A stretch of 61,499 bases of DNA from JAUILA01 sp964563925 (GTDB lineage: Bacteria > Bacteroidota > Bacteroidia > Cytophagales > Cyclobacteriaceae), in NCBI GenBank assembly GCA_964563925.1, contig CAZLZD010000026.1, positions 1 through 61,499 on the forward strand, given 5' to 3'. A model generated the notes under the pieces. It did not search any database, had not been told where the DNA came from, and was given only the letters and a program-made list of their open reading frames with translations. How positions within the stretch are numbered: position 1 is the first letter of the stretch; each line of letters begins with the position of its first letter. The translations under genes were made by a program, and so were the position numbers. Shown in pieces: positions 18,074-27,397 of this stretch.

Positions 18074-18700
18074 CTACCGCACCGGTTTGTTGATCTGGGT
18101 ATCGAGCCTGCGGGTAAAGATGACGGTGCGGCCACTCACTTCTTCAAGAAACGGTTTAAATACCAGTTCGGCATTGGTGCGTGTCTGCTCCAGGATTCCT
18201 GAAGACAGGGCAGCCTTTTGGATTTCTGCTTCAGCCAGTTTGTAAGCCTTTTGAATAAAAGGTGCATCTTCTTTCATCGGGTTGGTTTGCAGTGAGTAAA
18301 TCCTTGTTTTCTCCAGGTCAAGTTTATAGTAACAGATCTCAGGATCAGGCAACCGCATAAATACCGTGTCTCCCTTAATGAGGATATCGTCCCGGGTCAT
18401 CTTCGTGAAGTCAATACAGCCGGCAGCCTGGCCGGTGCTGATCAGGGCAATTTTCTGGTCAGGACCCAGTTTGAAAATCCTGAAATATTCCTCGCTTGCT
18501 TCGGTGAGTTCGGTGATCTCCTTGAAATTATACTTAACCAGCTCGACCCTTCCCAGTTCCTCCACCTCCTTCAGCATGACTGTGTTATTGAATGTGGTTT
18601 GAGCGGATTGCTCCGTTTTTTCTGATTGCCACCACCAAATGATCAACACCACCAGAATAATCCATGGCAGTACACGAAGCAGTTCCTTGATTGTCCCCAT
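18074..18700 (-). CDS. DUF4230 membrane-anchored protein
   Basis: A 208-aa protein with one N-terminal transmembrane helix (10-24). The alpha+beta body begins with the LGRVELVKYNFKEITEL motif, followed by ISTGQAAGCIDFTKM and GDTVFMRLPDPEI, all typical of DUF4230. Function is unknown; the body probably faces the periplasm. The 3' end is only 2 bp from the end of the convergent ATP-grasp gene, and it is divergent from the 5-oxoprolinase gene. Confidence 0.8.
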   Translation of the reverse strand: MGTIKELLRVLPWIILVVLIIWWWQSEKTEQSAQTTFNNTVMLKEVEELGRVELVKYNFKEITELTEASEEYFRIFKLGPDQKIALISTGQAAGCIDFTKMTRDDILIKGDTVFMRLPDPEICYYKLDLEKTRIYSLQTNPMKEDAPFIQKAYKLAEAEIQKAALSSGILEQTRTNAELVFKPFLEEVSGRTVIFTRRLDTQINKPVR

Positions 18701-18707
18701 AAATTTG
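18700..18707 (+). promoter_or_regulatory. Candidate -7 box of the 5-oxoprolinase gene
   Basis: TAAATTTG, an exact TAnnTTTG match, lies 53 bp before the ATG at 18761. It overlaps the first base of the divergent DUF4230 start codon. No -33 element is evident. Confidence 0.45.
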
Positions 18708-18760
18708 AAATTAATCCGTTTAAGTAATAATGGAAAGAAATAATCTGCTTAAAATAGGTT

Positions 18761-21700
18761 ATGCGCACATGGCAGTTAAGTGTGGACACCGGGGGCACCT
18801 TTACAGACTGCTTCTGTACCACACCGGAGGGTAGTGTAAAAAGACTCAAGGTATTGAGTAACAGCACCCTGCGGGGAAATATTACGGGGCTTCAGGGGCC
18901 TCAGCACATTGGCATTGATATCCGTTGGGAATTTGATCCTTCTCTGTTGAAGGGTTATTCAGTGGTCTTCCTCCCCGGAAACCATTCCTGCCGAATTCGC
19001 CAAATCAGGGATAATAGCCTTGAAACCCAAAACCCGCTGCCGGAAAAATCCTCCTTTACCCATTTTGAAGTTCGTTCGGATGAGGAAGTACCTGTCTTTG
19101 CCGCACGTCTTCTGACCGGCACTTTGCGCGATGAACCTTTACCCAGGCTTGACATGCGACTCGGAACTACCCGCGGAACCAACGCCCTGCTGGAACGCGC
19201 CGGAGCCAAGGTTATTTTTCTTACCACAAAAGGATTCAGGGACCTGCTGCGCATCGGAAATCAGCAACGTCCCGATCTGTTTGCCCTTGATGTAAAGAAG
19301 GATCCTCCTGTCTACAGCGAGGTATTTGAAATCCAGGAGCGACTGGCTGCTGACGGACAAGAAATCTGTCCGCTGGATGAGACTGAAACAGAACGAATCG
19401 CCAGGGACTTACACCAGTATGATCCTGACAGCGTTTCTGTGGCCATTACCCTGATGCACAGCTACAAGTATTCCCATCATGAGCACAAGCTGGCGGAACA
19501 CCTGCGTGCAGCCGGTTTTAAGTGGGTTAGTTGTTCGGCAGATTTATCTGCGAACAGCAAGATTCTTTCCCGGGCGGGTACCACCGTTGTCAATGCGTAC
19601 CTCTCCCCGATCATGGATTCCTACTTCGGTGCCATGCGCCGTGTGGTAAGTGGTTCGCTAAAGGTTATGACCAGCGCCGGACATCTTGCAGGTCTGGGGC
19701 GTTTTCATCCCAAAGACGGACTACTCAGTGGTCCGGCCGGCGGCGTTAAGGGAGCGGCGGCGATTGGCAGGCAATGCGGCACCTCGCGTATGGTAACTTT
19801 TGACATGGGGGGTACAAGCACCGACGTGTCCATGTATGACGGTTCTGAAGATTTTGCCTATGAGACCAGGGTTGGAGGAGCGACCATTCAGGCACCTTGC
19901 CTGGCCATTGATACGATAGCCGCCGGGGGTGGTTCAATTTGTACGTTCGACGGACAATTATTACAGGTTGGTCCGGAGAGCGCGGGGGCCCAGCCTGGTC
20001 CTGCGTGCTACGGAAGCGGAGGTCCACTGACTGTTACGGATATTAACCTCCTTGCCGGACGAATAAATCCCCGGAATTTCAGTATTCCGCTCCAGCGGGA
20101 TGCGTCTGAGGCCCGATTACAGGAAATGATCGAACAAATGTCGACCTCCGGTCAAAATACAGCGAGATCATCGCTGATCCGTTCTCTTTTACACCTGACT
20201 ACGGAAAAAATGGCCAGGTCAATACGACAGCTTGCAATACGCAAAGGCATCGATGTGTCGGCCATGACCCTGGTCACCTACGGTGGTGCAGGCGGACAGC
20301 ACGCCTGTGACCTGGCCGAACAGCTGGCTGTGAAGAACGTCCTTGTCCCCTTTGATGCCGGATTGCTCAGTGCCTACGGGATACGGAATACCGAAGTCGC
20401 CCATTTCAGCGAACAGGAGGTCCTTGCCGGCTGGGAGGAATACTCCGGTCAGATCGAATCCATCCGGGAGGAGCTGTACAACCAGGGAAAGTCCCGGCTT
20501 GTGGAAGAAGGATACGATGAAAAGGAGCTTTACCAGAAATCCTGTTATCTGTACCTGCGCTTTCGAGGCCAGGAATCCAGTATTGAAATTGCCTATTCCA
20601 GCGGAATGGATGTGGAAAAAGAATTTGAGCAGTCGTACCGGCACTTGTTCGGACACTGGCTGGACAACAAGGATCTTGAACTTGTATCCGTAAAAGTCGT
20701 GTGCGCGGTTCGGTCTGAAGAAGAGGGTAAGGCGACCATACCTGAAGAACGCACACACCCGGAAAAAGGAGTGCAGCAATCGTCGCTGGGAGAAGAGGCG
20801 GAAAGGGAAACGCCGGTATACCGGTGGGAATCACTCTCCGCCGGCGACGCGATTTCGGGTCCTGCTATTCTGGGAAGTGAGAATTGCACCGTGTACCTTA
20901 AGGAAGGCTGGGAATTGGTGCTCGACACCTCCCTGAATGCACATCTTGCCCACCGCCAGGAAAAGGGCCAGGCCCTGATGGATTCTGAGTCTGCCAACCT
21001 CGCCCTCTTCACCAACCGGTTCACCGGGCTTGTGGAGGAGATGGGGGCCATTCTGCAGCGCACTTCATTCTCCGTTAATGTAAAAGAAAGAGTGGATTTC
21101 TCATGTGCCCTGCTTGATCACACCGGCCGGCTGGTAGCCAATGCCCCGCATATTCCGGTACACCTTGGCAGTATGGGCTTGTGTGTACGAAAAGTCCTGG
21201 AAGAAATTGATATGAAAGAGGGTGATGTGGTGCTCACCAACCATCCCAAATTCGGGGGATCGCACCTTCCGGACATCACCCTGATCAGTCCGGTCTATTT
21301 TGAAGGCCAACGGGTTGCCTTTGTGGCGAACCGGGCGCATCACGCGGAAATTGGAGGGCGCACCCCCGGGTCCATGCCTCCGGACGCCACGCACCTGGAG
21401 GAAGAGGGAATTATTTTTTCTCCCACCTTTCTTTTGCGACAGGGCACGGCCCGATGGGAAGAAATTACCGGGACACTTGTCAATAATACGTTCCCAAGCC
21501 GTGCACCGGAAGAAAACCTGGCCGACCTGCGCGGTGCCCTGGCTTCCATTCAGTCCGGTGTACGCAATGTAAGAAACCTCTGCGCACAATATGGTGCCGA
21601 TAAGGTTATGGAATACATGGACCACCTTTATTCATACGCCGGTGACCGAGCCGCTGAGGTGATAAATGAACTGAGCGAGGACTACGCTGCCGAAGAAACG

Positions 21701-22510
21701 CTTGATGATGGAAATATACTAGCTGTCAGTATCCGTAAAAATCATGGAAGGCTCAGGTTTGATTTTGATGGGAGCGCACCGGTGCACCCTGGCAACCTGA
21801 ATGCCACTCCTGCCATTGTGCGCAGTGTGGTATTGTATGTGATGCGATTGCTTTTGGCAGAAGATTTACCTCTGAACGAGGGAATTCTGCGTGATGTGGA
21901 GATAAATCTTCCGCAGGGTTTATTGGATCCAGGCTTTGCGGAGGCCCCCTACCCGGCGGTTGTAGGGGGTAATACGGAGATCAGTCAGAGGCTGACGGAT
22001 ACCTTGCTTAAGGCACTTGACCTGTCTGCCTGCAGTTACGGTACAATGAACAACGTGATTTTTGGCAATAACCACTTTGGATTCTATGAAACCATATGTG
22101 GTGGCACTGGTGCAGGCCAGGGGTATGACGGGTGTGATGCCGTACATCAGCATATGACCAACACACGTATCACCGACCCTGAGATTATTGAACTGAGGTA
22201 TCCGGTAAGGCTCGAAGCGTTTGAGGTCCTGGAGAATACGGGAGGCAGTGGTCGCTGGAAGGGCGGCGATGGTGTACGCCGTTCTGTCCGGTTCCTTGAA
22301 CCGGTTGAATTATCCGTTCTTACCCAGCACCGTAAGACTGTTCCTTATGGTAAACACGGCGGGAAGCCGGGGAAACCAGGGCGACAATGGATTGAACGGG
22401 ACGGCGAACAGCATTCTCTTGCATCTTCCGACCACCGGCATATTCAGGAGAATGACTTGCTTATCATCGAGACGCCTGGCGGAGGGGGCTGGGGAGATCA
22501 GGATGGGTGA
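18761..22510 (+). CDS. 5-oxoprolinase / hydantoinase A-B fusion
   Basis: A 1249-aa fusion. The HydA half covers about 1-720: phosphate loop DTGGTFTDCF (9-18), LGTTRGTNALLERAG (134-148), FDMGGTSTDVS, and GGGSICTFDGQLLQVGPESA. The HydB half covers about 745-1245: GLVEEMGAILQRTSFS, DHTGRLVANAPHIPVHLG, and GGGGWGDQDG at the C-terminus. This order and length match the ATP-dependent 5-oxoprolinase that opens pyroglutamate to glutamate. An N-methylhydantoinase cannot be excluded. The segment between residues 38 and 130 is about 50 residues longer than in the human enzyme. The 3' end overlaps the convergent LD-carboxypeptidase gene by 13 bp. Confidence 0.88.
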   Translation: MRTWQLSVDTGGTFTDCFCTTPEGSVKRLKVLSNSTLRGNITGLQGPQHIGIDIRWEFDPSLLKGYSVVFLPGNHSCRIRQIRDNSLETQNPLPEKSSFTHFEVRSDEEVPVFAARLLTGTLRDEPLPRLDMRLGTTRGTNALLERAGAKVIFLTTKGFRDLLRIGNQQRPDLFALDVKKDPPVYSEVFEIQERLAADGQEICPLDETETERIARDLHQYDPDSVSVAITLMHSYKYSHHEHKLAEHLRAAGFKWVSCSADLSANSKILSRAGTTVVNAYLSPIMDSYFGAMRRVVSGSLKVMTSAGHLAGLGRFHPKDGLLSGPAGGVKGAAAIGRQCGTSRMVTFDMGGTSTDVSMYDGSEDFAYETRVGGATIQAPCLAIDTIAAGGGSICTFDGQLLQVGPESAGAQPGPACYGSGGPLTVTDINLLAGRINPRNFSIPLQRDASEARLQEMIEQMSTSGQNTARSSLIRSLLHLTTEKMARSIRQLAIRKGIDVSAMTLVTYGGAGGQHACDLAEQLAVKNVLVPFDAGLLSAYGIRNTEVAHFSEQEVLAGWEEYSGQIESIREELYNQGKSRLVEEGYDEKELYQKSCYLYLRFRGQESSIEIAYSSGMDVEKEFEQSYRHLFGHWLDNKDLELVSVKVVCAVRSEEEGKATIPEERTHPEKGVQQSSLGEEAERETPVYRWESLSAGDAISGPAILGSENCTVYLKEGWELVLDTSLNAHLAHRQEKGQALMDSESANLALFTNRFTGLVEEMGAILQRTSFSVNVKERVDFSCALLDHTGRLVANAPHIPVHLGSMGLCVRKVLEEIDMKEGDVVLTNHPKFGGSHLPDITLISPVYFEGQRVAFVANRAHHAEIGGRTPGSMPPDATHLEEEGIIFSPTFLLRQGTARWEEITGTLVNNTFPSRAPEENLADLRGALASIQSGVRNVRNLCAQYGADKVMEYMDHLYSYAGDRAAEVINELSEDYAAEETLDDGNILAVSIRKNHGRLRFDFDGSAPVHPGNLNATPAIVRSVVLYVMRLLLAEDLPLNEGILRDVEINLPQGLLDPGFAEAPYPAVVGGNTEISQRLTDTLLKALDLSACSYGTMNNVIFGNNHFGFYETICGGTGAGQGYDGCDAVHQHMTNTRITDPEIIELRYPVRLEAFEVLENTGGSGRWKGGDGVRRSVRFLEPVELSVLTQHRKTVPYGKHGGKPGKPGRQWIERDGEQHSLASSDHRHIQENDLLIIETPGGGGWGDQDG

Positions 22511-23409
22511 GCCAGGGATATGCGGTACTGATCAGACCCGACCTCAAGGGAAACTGGTGTCATCAGCGGAATGGCAAGGTTCAGGCGTTCATGACCGACC
22601 GGGACACCGGCGGCAACGGGAATATTCCGTTCACCGAAATACCGGTGCAGCAATCCGAAGATATCCCTGCCAAAAGGAATTTCAGTATCCTTCATATCAC
22701 TGAAATCCCCCACAAGTACCCCTTTCAGTTCAGACAGCTTACCTGCCCTTTCAAGCTGATTAAGCATCCGGTCAATTTTATACAGGTATTCATCGATCTC
22801 CTCTATCAGCAGTATTTTACCCCGCGTATCAATTTCAGCCGGTGTGGCGAGGCTCTCTGCAATCAGTGATAAATTGCCACCGACGATCGGAGCGGTAACG
22901 CTGCCCGGATTATGCAGCCGGGGATCGGCCTCCAGCGTATGGGAAAAACTATGATAGAACAACAGATCCCGAAGCGAATCGAGCGACCTTGTCACATTAT
23001 CATAACCGTACTGCGCCGGCATGAGTCCGTGTACCGTGGCCCATCCTGCCCTTGCGGCAGCAAGGTGAACAGCGGTCACATCACTGAAACCAATAATCCA
23101 TTTGGGTGAGGTTTCGGCGGGCCATTTTAGCTTATCCACAAAGCGGGTGGCACCGTATCCACCGCGGGCGCAGAATACAGCGCGGATTTTAAGGTCATCA
23201 AGAGCGGACTGGAAGTCAGTCATCCGCAGGGTATCCGTCCCCGCAAAATAACCATCCTCACTGAACAGGTTGGGGGCCTTGATTACTTCAAGTCCCCATT
23301 CCTCAAATACATCCCATGCCGCTGCTACCTGGGCTTCAAAAATTTTCCTGGAGGGGGCAACCACCGTAACGGTGTCGCCTTTATTAAGTGGAGGAGGAAG
23401 AATTGGCAT
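22498..23409 (-). CDS. LD-carboxypeptidase (peptidase S66 family)
   Basis: A 303-aa protein. S66 enzymes cleave the terminal D-Ala from muropeptide tetrapeptides during murein recycling, or trim related peptides. Seen here: GDTVTVVAPS at the N-terminus, CARGGYGATRF (80-90), the nucleophile S109 in IIGFSD, HGLMP, GNLSLIAESLATP, a catalytic Glu in LLIEEIDEYLYKID, and the His motif PVGHERLNLAIP. There is no signal peptide, so it is cytoplasmic. A TATTTTTA sequence lies 4 nt before the ATG, a near match to the leaderless promoter pattern of other genes here. Confidence 0.92.
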   Translation of the reverse strand: MPILPPPLNKGDTVTVVAPSRKIFEAQVAAAWDVFEEWGLEVIKAPNLFSEDGYFAGTDTLRMTDFQSALDDLKIRAVFCARGGYGATRFVDKLKWPAETSPKWIIGFSDVTAVHLAAARAGWATVHGLMPAQYGYDNVTRSLDSLRDLLFYHSFSHTLEADPRLHNPGSVTAPIVGGNLSLIAESLATPAEIDTRGKILLIEEIDEYLYKIDRMLNQLERAGKLSELKGVLVGDFSDMKDTEIPFGRDIFGLLHRYFGERNIPVAAGVPVGHERLNLAIPLMTPVSLEVGSDQYRISLAHPS

Positions 23410-23435
23410 ACCGTAAAAATAGGATTCAGGAGATC

Positions 23436-23474
23436 AAAAAAAAACCCTGCAGCGAACGTAAGTCAACTGCAGGG
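23436..23474 (-). terminator. Terminator of the bamA-ompH gene run
   Basis: CCCTGCAG (23445-23452) pairs with CTGCAGGG (23467-23474) around a 14-nt loop. On the minus strand it is followed by a T tract (A run 23436-23444 on plus). It lies just after the second ompH gene. Confidence 0.85.
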
Positions 23475-23496
23475 CTTTTCTTATTCTGAACTGTTT

Positions 23497-24033
23497 TTAT
23501 TCAGCGGCTTGAGGTGAAATCCCCATTTGCTTCAATACGAGATCCGAGATATCATATTGTTCGTCGGCATACAACACCACGTCTATTCCACCGATCTGAC
23601 CATTCAGCACATAGGTATAGCCATTCGCTTTGGCTACCTCCTCGATGCTGTTGCCAATTTGCTCATAGAGGGGCTGCATCAGCTCCTGCTGTTTCTTCTG
23701 GATATTGGTCTGCGCATCCTGCTGGAGTTTGGTGATGCGTTGCTCAAGCTGGGAGAGCTCCGTCTCCTTTTCCTGGCGGATTGCATCGGCCATTGAAGCA
23801 GCTTGCTGCTGGTATGCCTGGAGTTTCTGCTGATATTCCTGGTATTTGGTCTGCAACTGATTCTGCAATTGCGTGTTCAATGCCCTTAAATCAGATTCCA
23901 CTGCTTTTGTAGCCGGCATTTGACTCAGGATATAATCCACATCCGCATAGCCAATTTTCACGCTTTGAGCCATGCTGGTCAGACTCAGCATTGTGCAAGC
24001 AATTAAAACGAGTACTAGTTTACTTTTCATCAT
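23497..24033 (-). CDS. OmpH/Skp-family periplasmic chaperone
   Basis: A 178-aa protein with signal peptide (1-22, MAQS cleavage region). A short beta core (VKIGYADVDYILSQMP, and the C-terminal VLNGQIGGIDVVLYADE) is split by a long Gln-rich coiled coil (about 50-125). This is the Skp/OmpH tentacle fold, which holds unfolded outer-membrane proteins on their way to BamA. It is the last gene of the run and follows a second paralogue by 21 bp. A tandem ompH pair after bamA is typical of Bacteroidota. Confidence 0.9.
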   Translation of the reverse strand: MMKSKLVLVLIACTMLSLTSMAQSVKIGYADVDYILSQMPATKAVESDLRALNTQLQNQLQTKYQEYQQKLQAYQQQAASMADAIRQEKETELSQLEQRITKLQQDAQTNIQKKQQELMQPLYEQIGNSIEEVAKANGYTYVLNGQIGGIDVVLYADEQYDISDLVLKQMGISPQAAE

Positions 24034-24054
24034 TCTTAAATTATTCTACATTAA

Positions 24055-24585
24055 TTACTTTATCGTATCATTTGGGTCCCCAAGGCCAAGTTCGTCCAGC
24101 ACAAAGTCTGTATAATCATGCCGGGGATCGGTATAGACCATAACGAGGTCTCTGGATTTGTCAAACATCACCGCCAGCCGCTGTTCCTTGCAAACTATTT
24201 CCACCGCATCCGCGATCTCATCGAGCAATGGTTTTACCAATTCCTTTTGTTTCAGGAAGAACATACCTTCAAAGCCGAATATTTTTTTCTGGTAAGCCTT
24301 CAGTGCTTCTTCTTTTTTGCGTATTTCATCCATACGCTCTTTTTTCATATCGGCTGTCAGAAGCACCTCTTCTGCCTGTAACTCATCATACATTTTCTCG
24401 ATGTCCTTTGACATCTCCAGGATTTCCTCCTGCCATCCCATGCTGAGCTGATCAATTTCTTTTTTCACCTCCGCATATTCGGGCATCCGGCCCAGGATGT
24501 AATTCGTATCCACAAAGCCAAATTTCTGCCCGTACAGTGGTATTATCGAAAATGATGCCAAAAATACAAAAATCAATTTTTTCAT
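24055..24585 (-). CDS. OmpH/Skp-family periplasmic chaperone (first paralogue)
   Basis: A 176-aa protein. The frame is open for 27 codons further upstream, but that part lies inside bamA. The signal peptide begins at MKKLIFVFLASF, which sets the start at 24585, 1 bp after the bamA stop. The core FGFVDTNYILGRMPEY and a charged coiled coil (about 45-115, MSKDIEKMYDELQAEE) give the Skp fold. The C-terminal core RLAVMFDKSRDLVMVY follows. It probably chaperones outer-membrane proteins to the adjacent BamA. Confidence 0.9.
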   Translation of the reverse strand: MKKLIFVFLASFSIIPLYGQKFGFVDTNYILGRMPEYAEVKKEIDQLSMGWQEEILEMSKDIEKMYDELQAEEVLLTADMKKERMDEIRKKEEALKAYQKKIFGFEGMFFLKQKELVKPLLDEIADAVEIVCKEQRLAVMFDKSRDLVMVYTDPRHDYTDFVLDELGLGDPNDTIK

Positions 24586-24586
24586 G

Positions 24587-27397
24587 CTATCGGATTTGCT
24601 GTCCAATGGTAAAATGGAACTGGGCACCACTCGGATCGGTCTGTCCTGGGATGGCATCAAATCCATATCCCCAGTTCACACCAATCAATCCAAATGCCGG
24701 CATAAAGATACGAGCTCCGAAGCCGGCGGCCCGGTACAGGTTAAACGGATTGAATTGATTAAAATTATTCCAGTTGTTACCCGCTTCGGCAAAAACGAAG
24801 CCATAGATAGTGGCAGCCTGACCCGTAGTCACAGGATACCTGAGCTCGATCCCGAATTTATTATACACCGTACCACCCTCCACGATATTACTTGTGAATG
24901 AATTCTGCTGACGTCCGAAATTCGGCGGTGTCAGCACATTATTTTCATATCCGCGAAGTCCGATAATCTCCGTACCAAGCAAAAAGTTTTGTCCGGCCAG
25001 TCCGTCTCCACCCAGGTAAAAGCGTTCGAAAGGTCCTACACCCAGGTCATTGTTGTAAGAACCGATGAACCCGAAGTGCATTTTAGTTTCCAGTACAAGC
25101 TTACCGACGATCGGCATATAGAATTTCGCATCGAGCATCCATTTATGATATTCGATCAGCTTATATCGCTCCGCGTTCTCGCGGTTTCGGATTTCAGCCT
25201 GAATTCTGCCGGCGACAAATATATCGGAGGCATTCGCAAATTCGGTACGCACCTCATCCTCCACCTGCTCCCGTTCGGCGGGTGTAAGCTTCCAGAACTC
25301 GTCATCCTTGAAGGCCGAGAACGGAGGGGTAAGGCTCAGGCTAAGTGAGATGGACGATCCGCTCTTAGGATACATCGGATCATCAATACTATTCCTGGAC
25401 AAGGTCGTATTAAAGGTAAAGCTGTTGGCATCCCCGTCGCTGAAACCAAGACCCCGTGTTCCGTAATTCTCCAGCTCATAATTCAGGAAGGAAATGGAAT
25501 TGGTCAGGGTGAAATAATCATCCGGCCAGGAAAGCTGACGGCCGAGCCCCAGTGTAACCCCCCTCACGCCCAGCTTGGCATTATATTCATTAAATCTCGG
25601 GAAGGTGGGGTTTCCTTCACTGTCGTAATCAGGCACACGGGCTCGCTGAATGGAGTAATTCAGACTGACCGTAAATGAATTTCTCTTCTTTCCACCCAGC
25701 CAGGGCTCAGTAAAGGAGAATGAATAGCTTTGGAACTGTCGCCCGTTAGCTTGTCCGCGGATGGAAAGCCGCTGTCCGTCACCCACGGGTATAGGTGTAA
25801 ACTTACCCTCCAGCATATTGCGGAGTGAGAAATTATTTAGTGTCAGACCAAGTGTACCGATAAATCCGAATTGTCCGCCCCAGCCTCCGGAAAGTTCGAT
25901 CTGATCACTGGAACGCTCGACCAGGTTCCATTCTATATCAACCGTACCATCGGCAGGGTTCGGAATAGGCACCGGCGATATCTGCTCAGGATCGAAATAT
26001 CCAAGACTTGAAAGCCTTTGAGAAGTTCGGATAATATTATAGCGGCTGAATTTCTGGCCGGGCACCGTACTCAGTTCCCTGCGGATCACATGGTCGCGCG
26101 TCCGGTCATTACCTTTGATAATAACATTCCGGATGGTAGCCTGCTCCCCTTCGAAGATCTGCATTTCAATATCGATCGAATCACCATCCACGGCCACCTC
26201 GGTTGGATTGACCCGGAAAAACAGGTATCCGTCATCCATATACAACCCGCTGATATCCGGTCCTTTCGGGTTAAAGGTCAGTTTACGATCGATAAGTTCG
26301 CGGTTGTAAACATCCCCCTTTTTTATTCCGAGAATAGCATCCAGTGTCTTGTCGGAATGAACATAATTGCCGGTCCACATGATGTCACGGAAATAATACT
26401 GCCTGCCTTCATCCACCGAAATGCGGATATTAATGGCGTCGTCGCTATGTGAGTATATGGTATCGGTGACAATCTGGGCATCCCTGTACCCTTTTGAGTT
26501 ATAGAAGTCAATGACTGCAACCTTGTCATCCTCGTAATCCGATTTCTTGAATTTGGATGACTTGAAGAAGTTCAGTTTAACATTGTCATTTATAAATGTC
26601 TTGATGTCAGTTTTGGACACATCATAGGTGGAGTCCACGAATTCCACCGTCTTGGAGGGGCTGATCCCCGCAATCGTTTCGGCAAGTCGCCGAAAGATAG
26701 AGAAGCGCACTTTTTCATTGGTGGATTTCATTTTGGATTTAAGGCGGGCATCCGAGAATGCCTCATTACCCTCAAATTCAATTTTATTGATTTTCACCTT
26801 GGCTTTTGATTCCACTTTGATTTTAAGCCTTACGCCGTCTTCATTGATTGAATCATTTTCCTGAAGTACGTTGACGTCAGCATTCAGATAGCCCTTTTCT
26901 ATGTAAAAGTTTTTGACCGTCATCTGGGTGTTTCTGATGACAGCGTCAGAGATAATCTTACCCCTGATAAGATTCAGGTCTTCCCGTAATTCGGACTCCC
27001 TGGAAGGTTTTACCCCTTCAAAGCTGAAACCGGTCAGCCGTGGCCGCTCATTCAGCTCAAAGATCAGGTAAATATTGTCTCCTTCGATCCTGTCAATGAT
27101 CAGGGTTGCGTCCCCGATCAGACCATAACTCCACAGTTTTCTAAGCGCGTTACTTGCTTTGTCACCGGGTATCTTGATCTTGTCACCCACCTTCAGTCCG
27201 GTGAGGGATATCAGGGCATTTTTATCCAGAACCCGGAGGCCGGTCACCTGGATATCCGCGATGGTATATTCCTTTGGGTTTGCATAGTTCATTCCGGTGC
27301 CGGATGAACTTTGGGCCCGTTCTCGGTTACGGATCTGTCCCTCGACCTCTGTCAGAATAAGGGTAAGCAGTAAAAAAACAACAACTTTCTTCATCAA
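24587..27397 (-). CDS. bamA: Outer-membrane protein assembly factor BamA
   Basis: A 936-aa protein with signal peptide (1-20, VEGQ). POTRA domains fill about 45-500 (for example TIADIQVTGLRVLDKNAL, INKIEFEGNEAFSDARL, RNVIIKGNDRTRDHVIRREL). A 16-stranded Omp85 barrel follows, with GLGRQLSWPDDYFTL and the YLGGDGLAGQNFLLG lid-loop region. It inserts beta-barrel proteins such as the TonB receptors in this window. An additional charged stretch sits at 225-245. The last residues are IGQQIR, so the terminal aromatic of a classic beta-signal is missing. It abuts uppS and the first ompH gene with no spacing. Confidence 0.95.
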   Translation of the reverse strand: MMKKVVVFLLLTLILTEVEGQIRNRERAQSSSGTGMNYANPKEYTIADIQVTGLRVLDKNALISLTGLKVGDKIKIPGDKASNALRKLWSYGLIGDATLIIDRIEGDNIYLIFELNERPRLTGFSFEGVKPSRESELREDLNLIRGKIISDAVIRNTQMTVKNFYIEKGYLNADVNVLQENDSINEDGVRLKIKVESKAKVKINKIEFEGNEAFSDARLKSKMKSTNEKVRFSIFRRLAETIAGISPSKTVEFVDSTYDVSKTDIKTFINDNVKLNFFKSSKFKKSDYEDDKVAVIDFYNSKGYRDAQIVTDTIYSHSDDAINIRISVDEGRQYYFRDIMWTGNYVHSDKTLDAILGIKKGDVYNRELIDRKLTFNPKGPDISGLYMDDGYLFFRVNPTEVAVDGDSIDIEMQIFEGEQATIRNVIIKGNDRTRDHVIRRELSTVPGQKFSRYNIIRTSQRLSSLGYFDPEQISPVPIPNPADGTVDIEWNLVERSSDQIELSGGWGGQFGFIGTLGLTLNNFSLRNMLEGKFTPIPVGDGQRLSIRGQANGRQFQSYSFSFTEPWLGGKKRNSFTVSLNYSIQRARVPDYDSEGNPTFPRFNEYNAKLGVRGVTLGLGRQLSWPDDYFTLTNSISFLNYELENYGTRGLGFSDGDANSFTFNTTLSRNSIDDPMYPKSGSSISLSLSLTPPFSAFKDDEFWKLTPAEREQVEDEVRTEFANASDIFVAGRIQAEIRNRENAERYKLIEYHKWMLDAKFYMPIVGKLVLETKMHFGFIGSYNNDLGVGPFERFYLGGDGLAGQNFLLGTEIIGLRGYENNVLTPPNFGRQQNSFTSNIVEGGTVYNKFGIELRYPVTTGQAATIYGFVFAEAGNNWNNFNQFNPFNLYRAAGFGARIFMPAFGLIGVNWGYGFDAIPGQTDPSGAQFHFTIGQQIR

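Noticed and set aside
24586..24666. N-terminal extension of the first OmpH protein into bamA
   Set aside because: The signal peptide begins at 24585, directly after the bamA stop.
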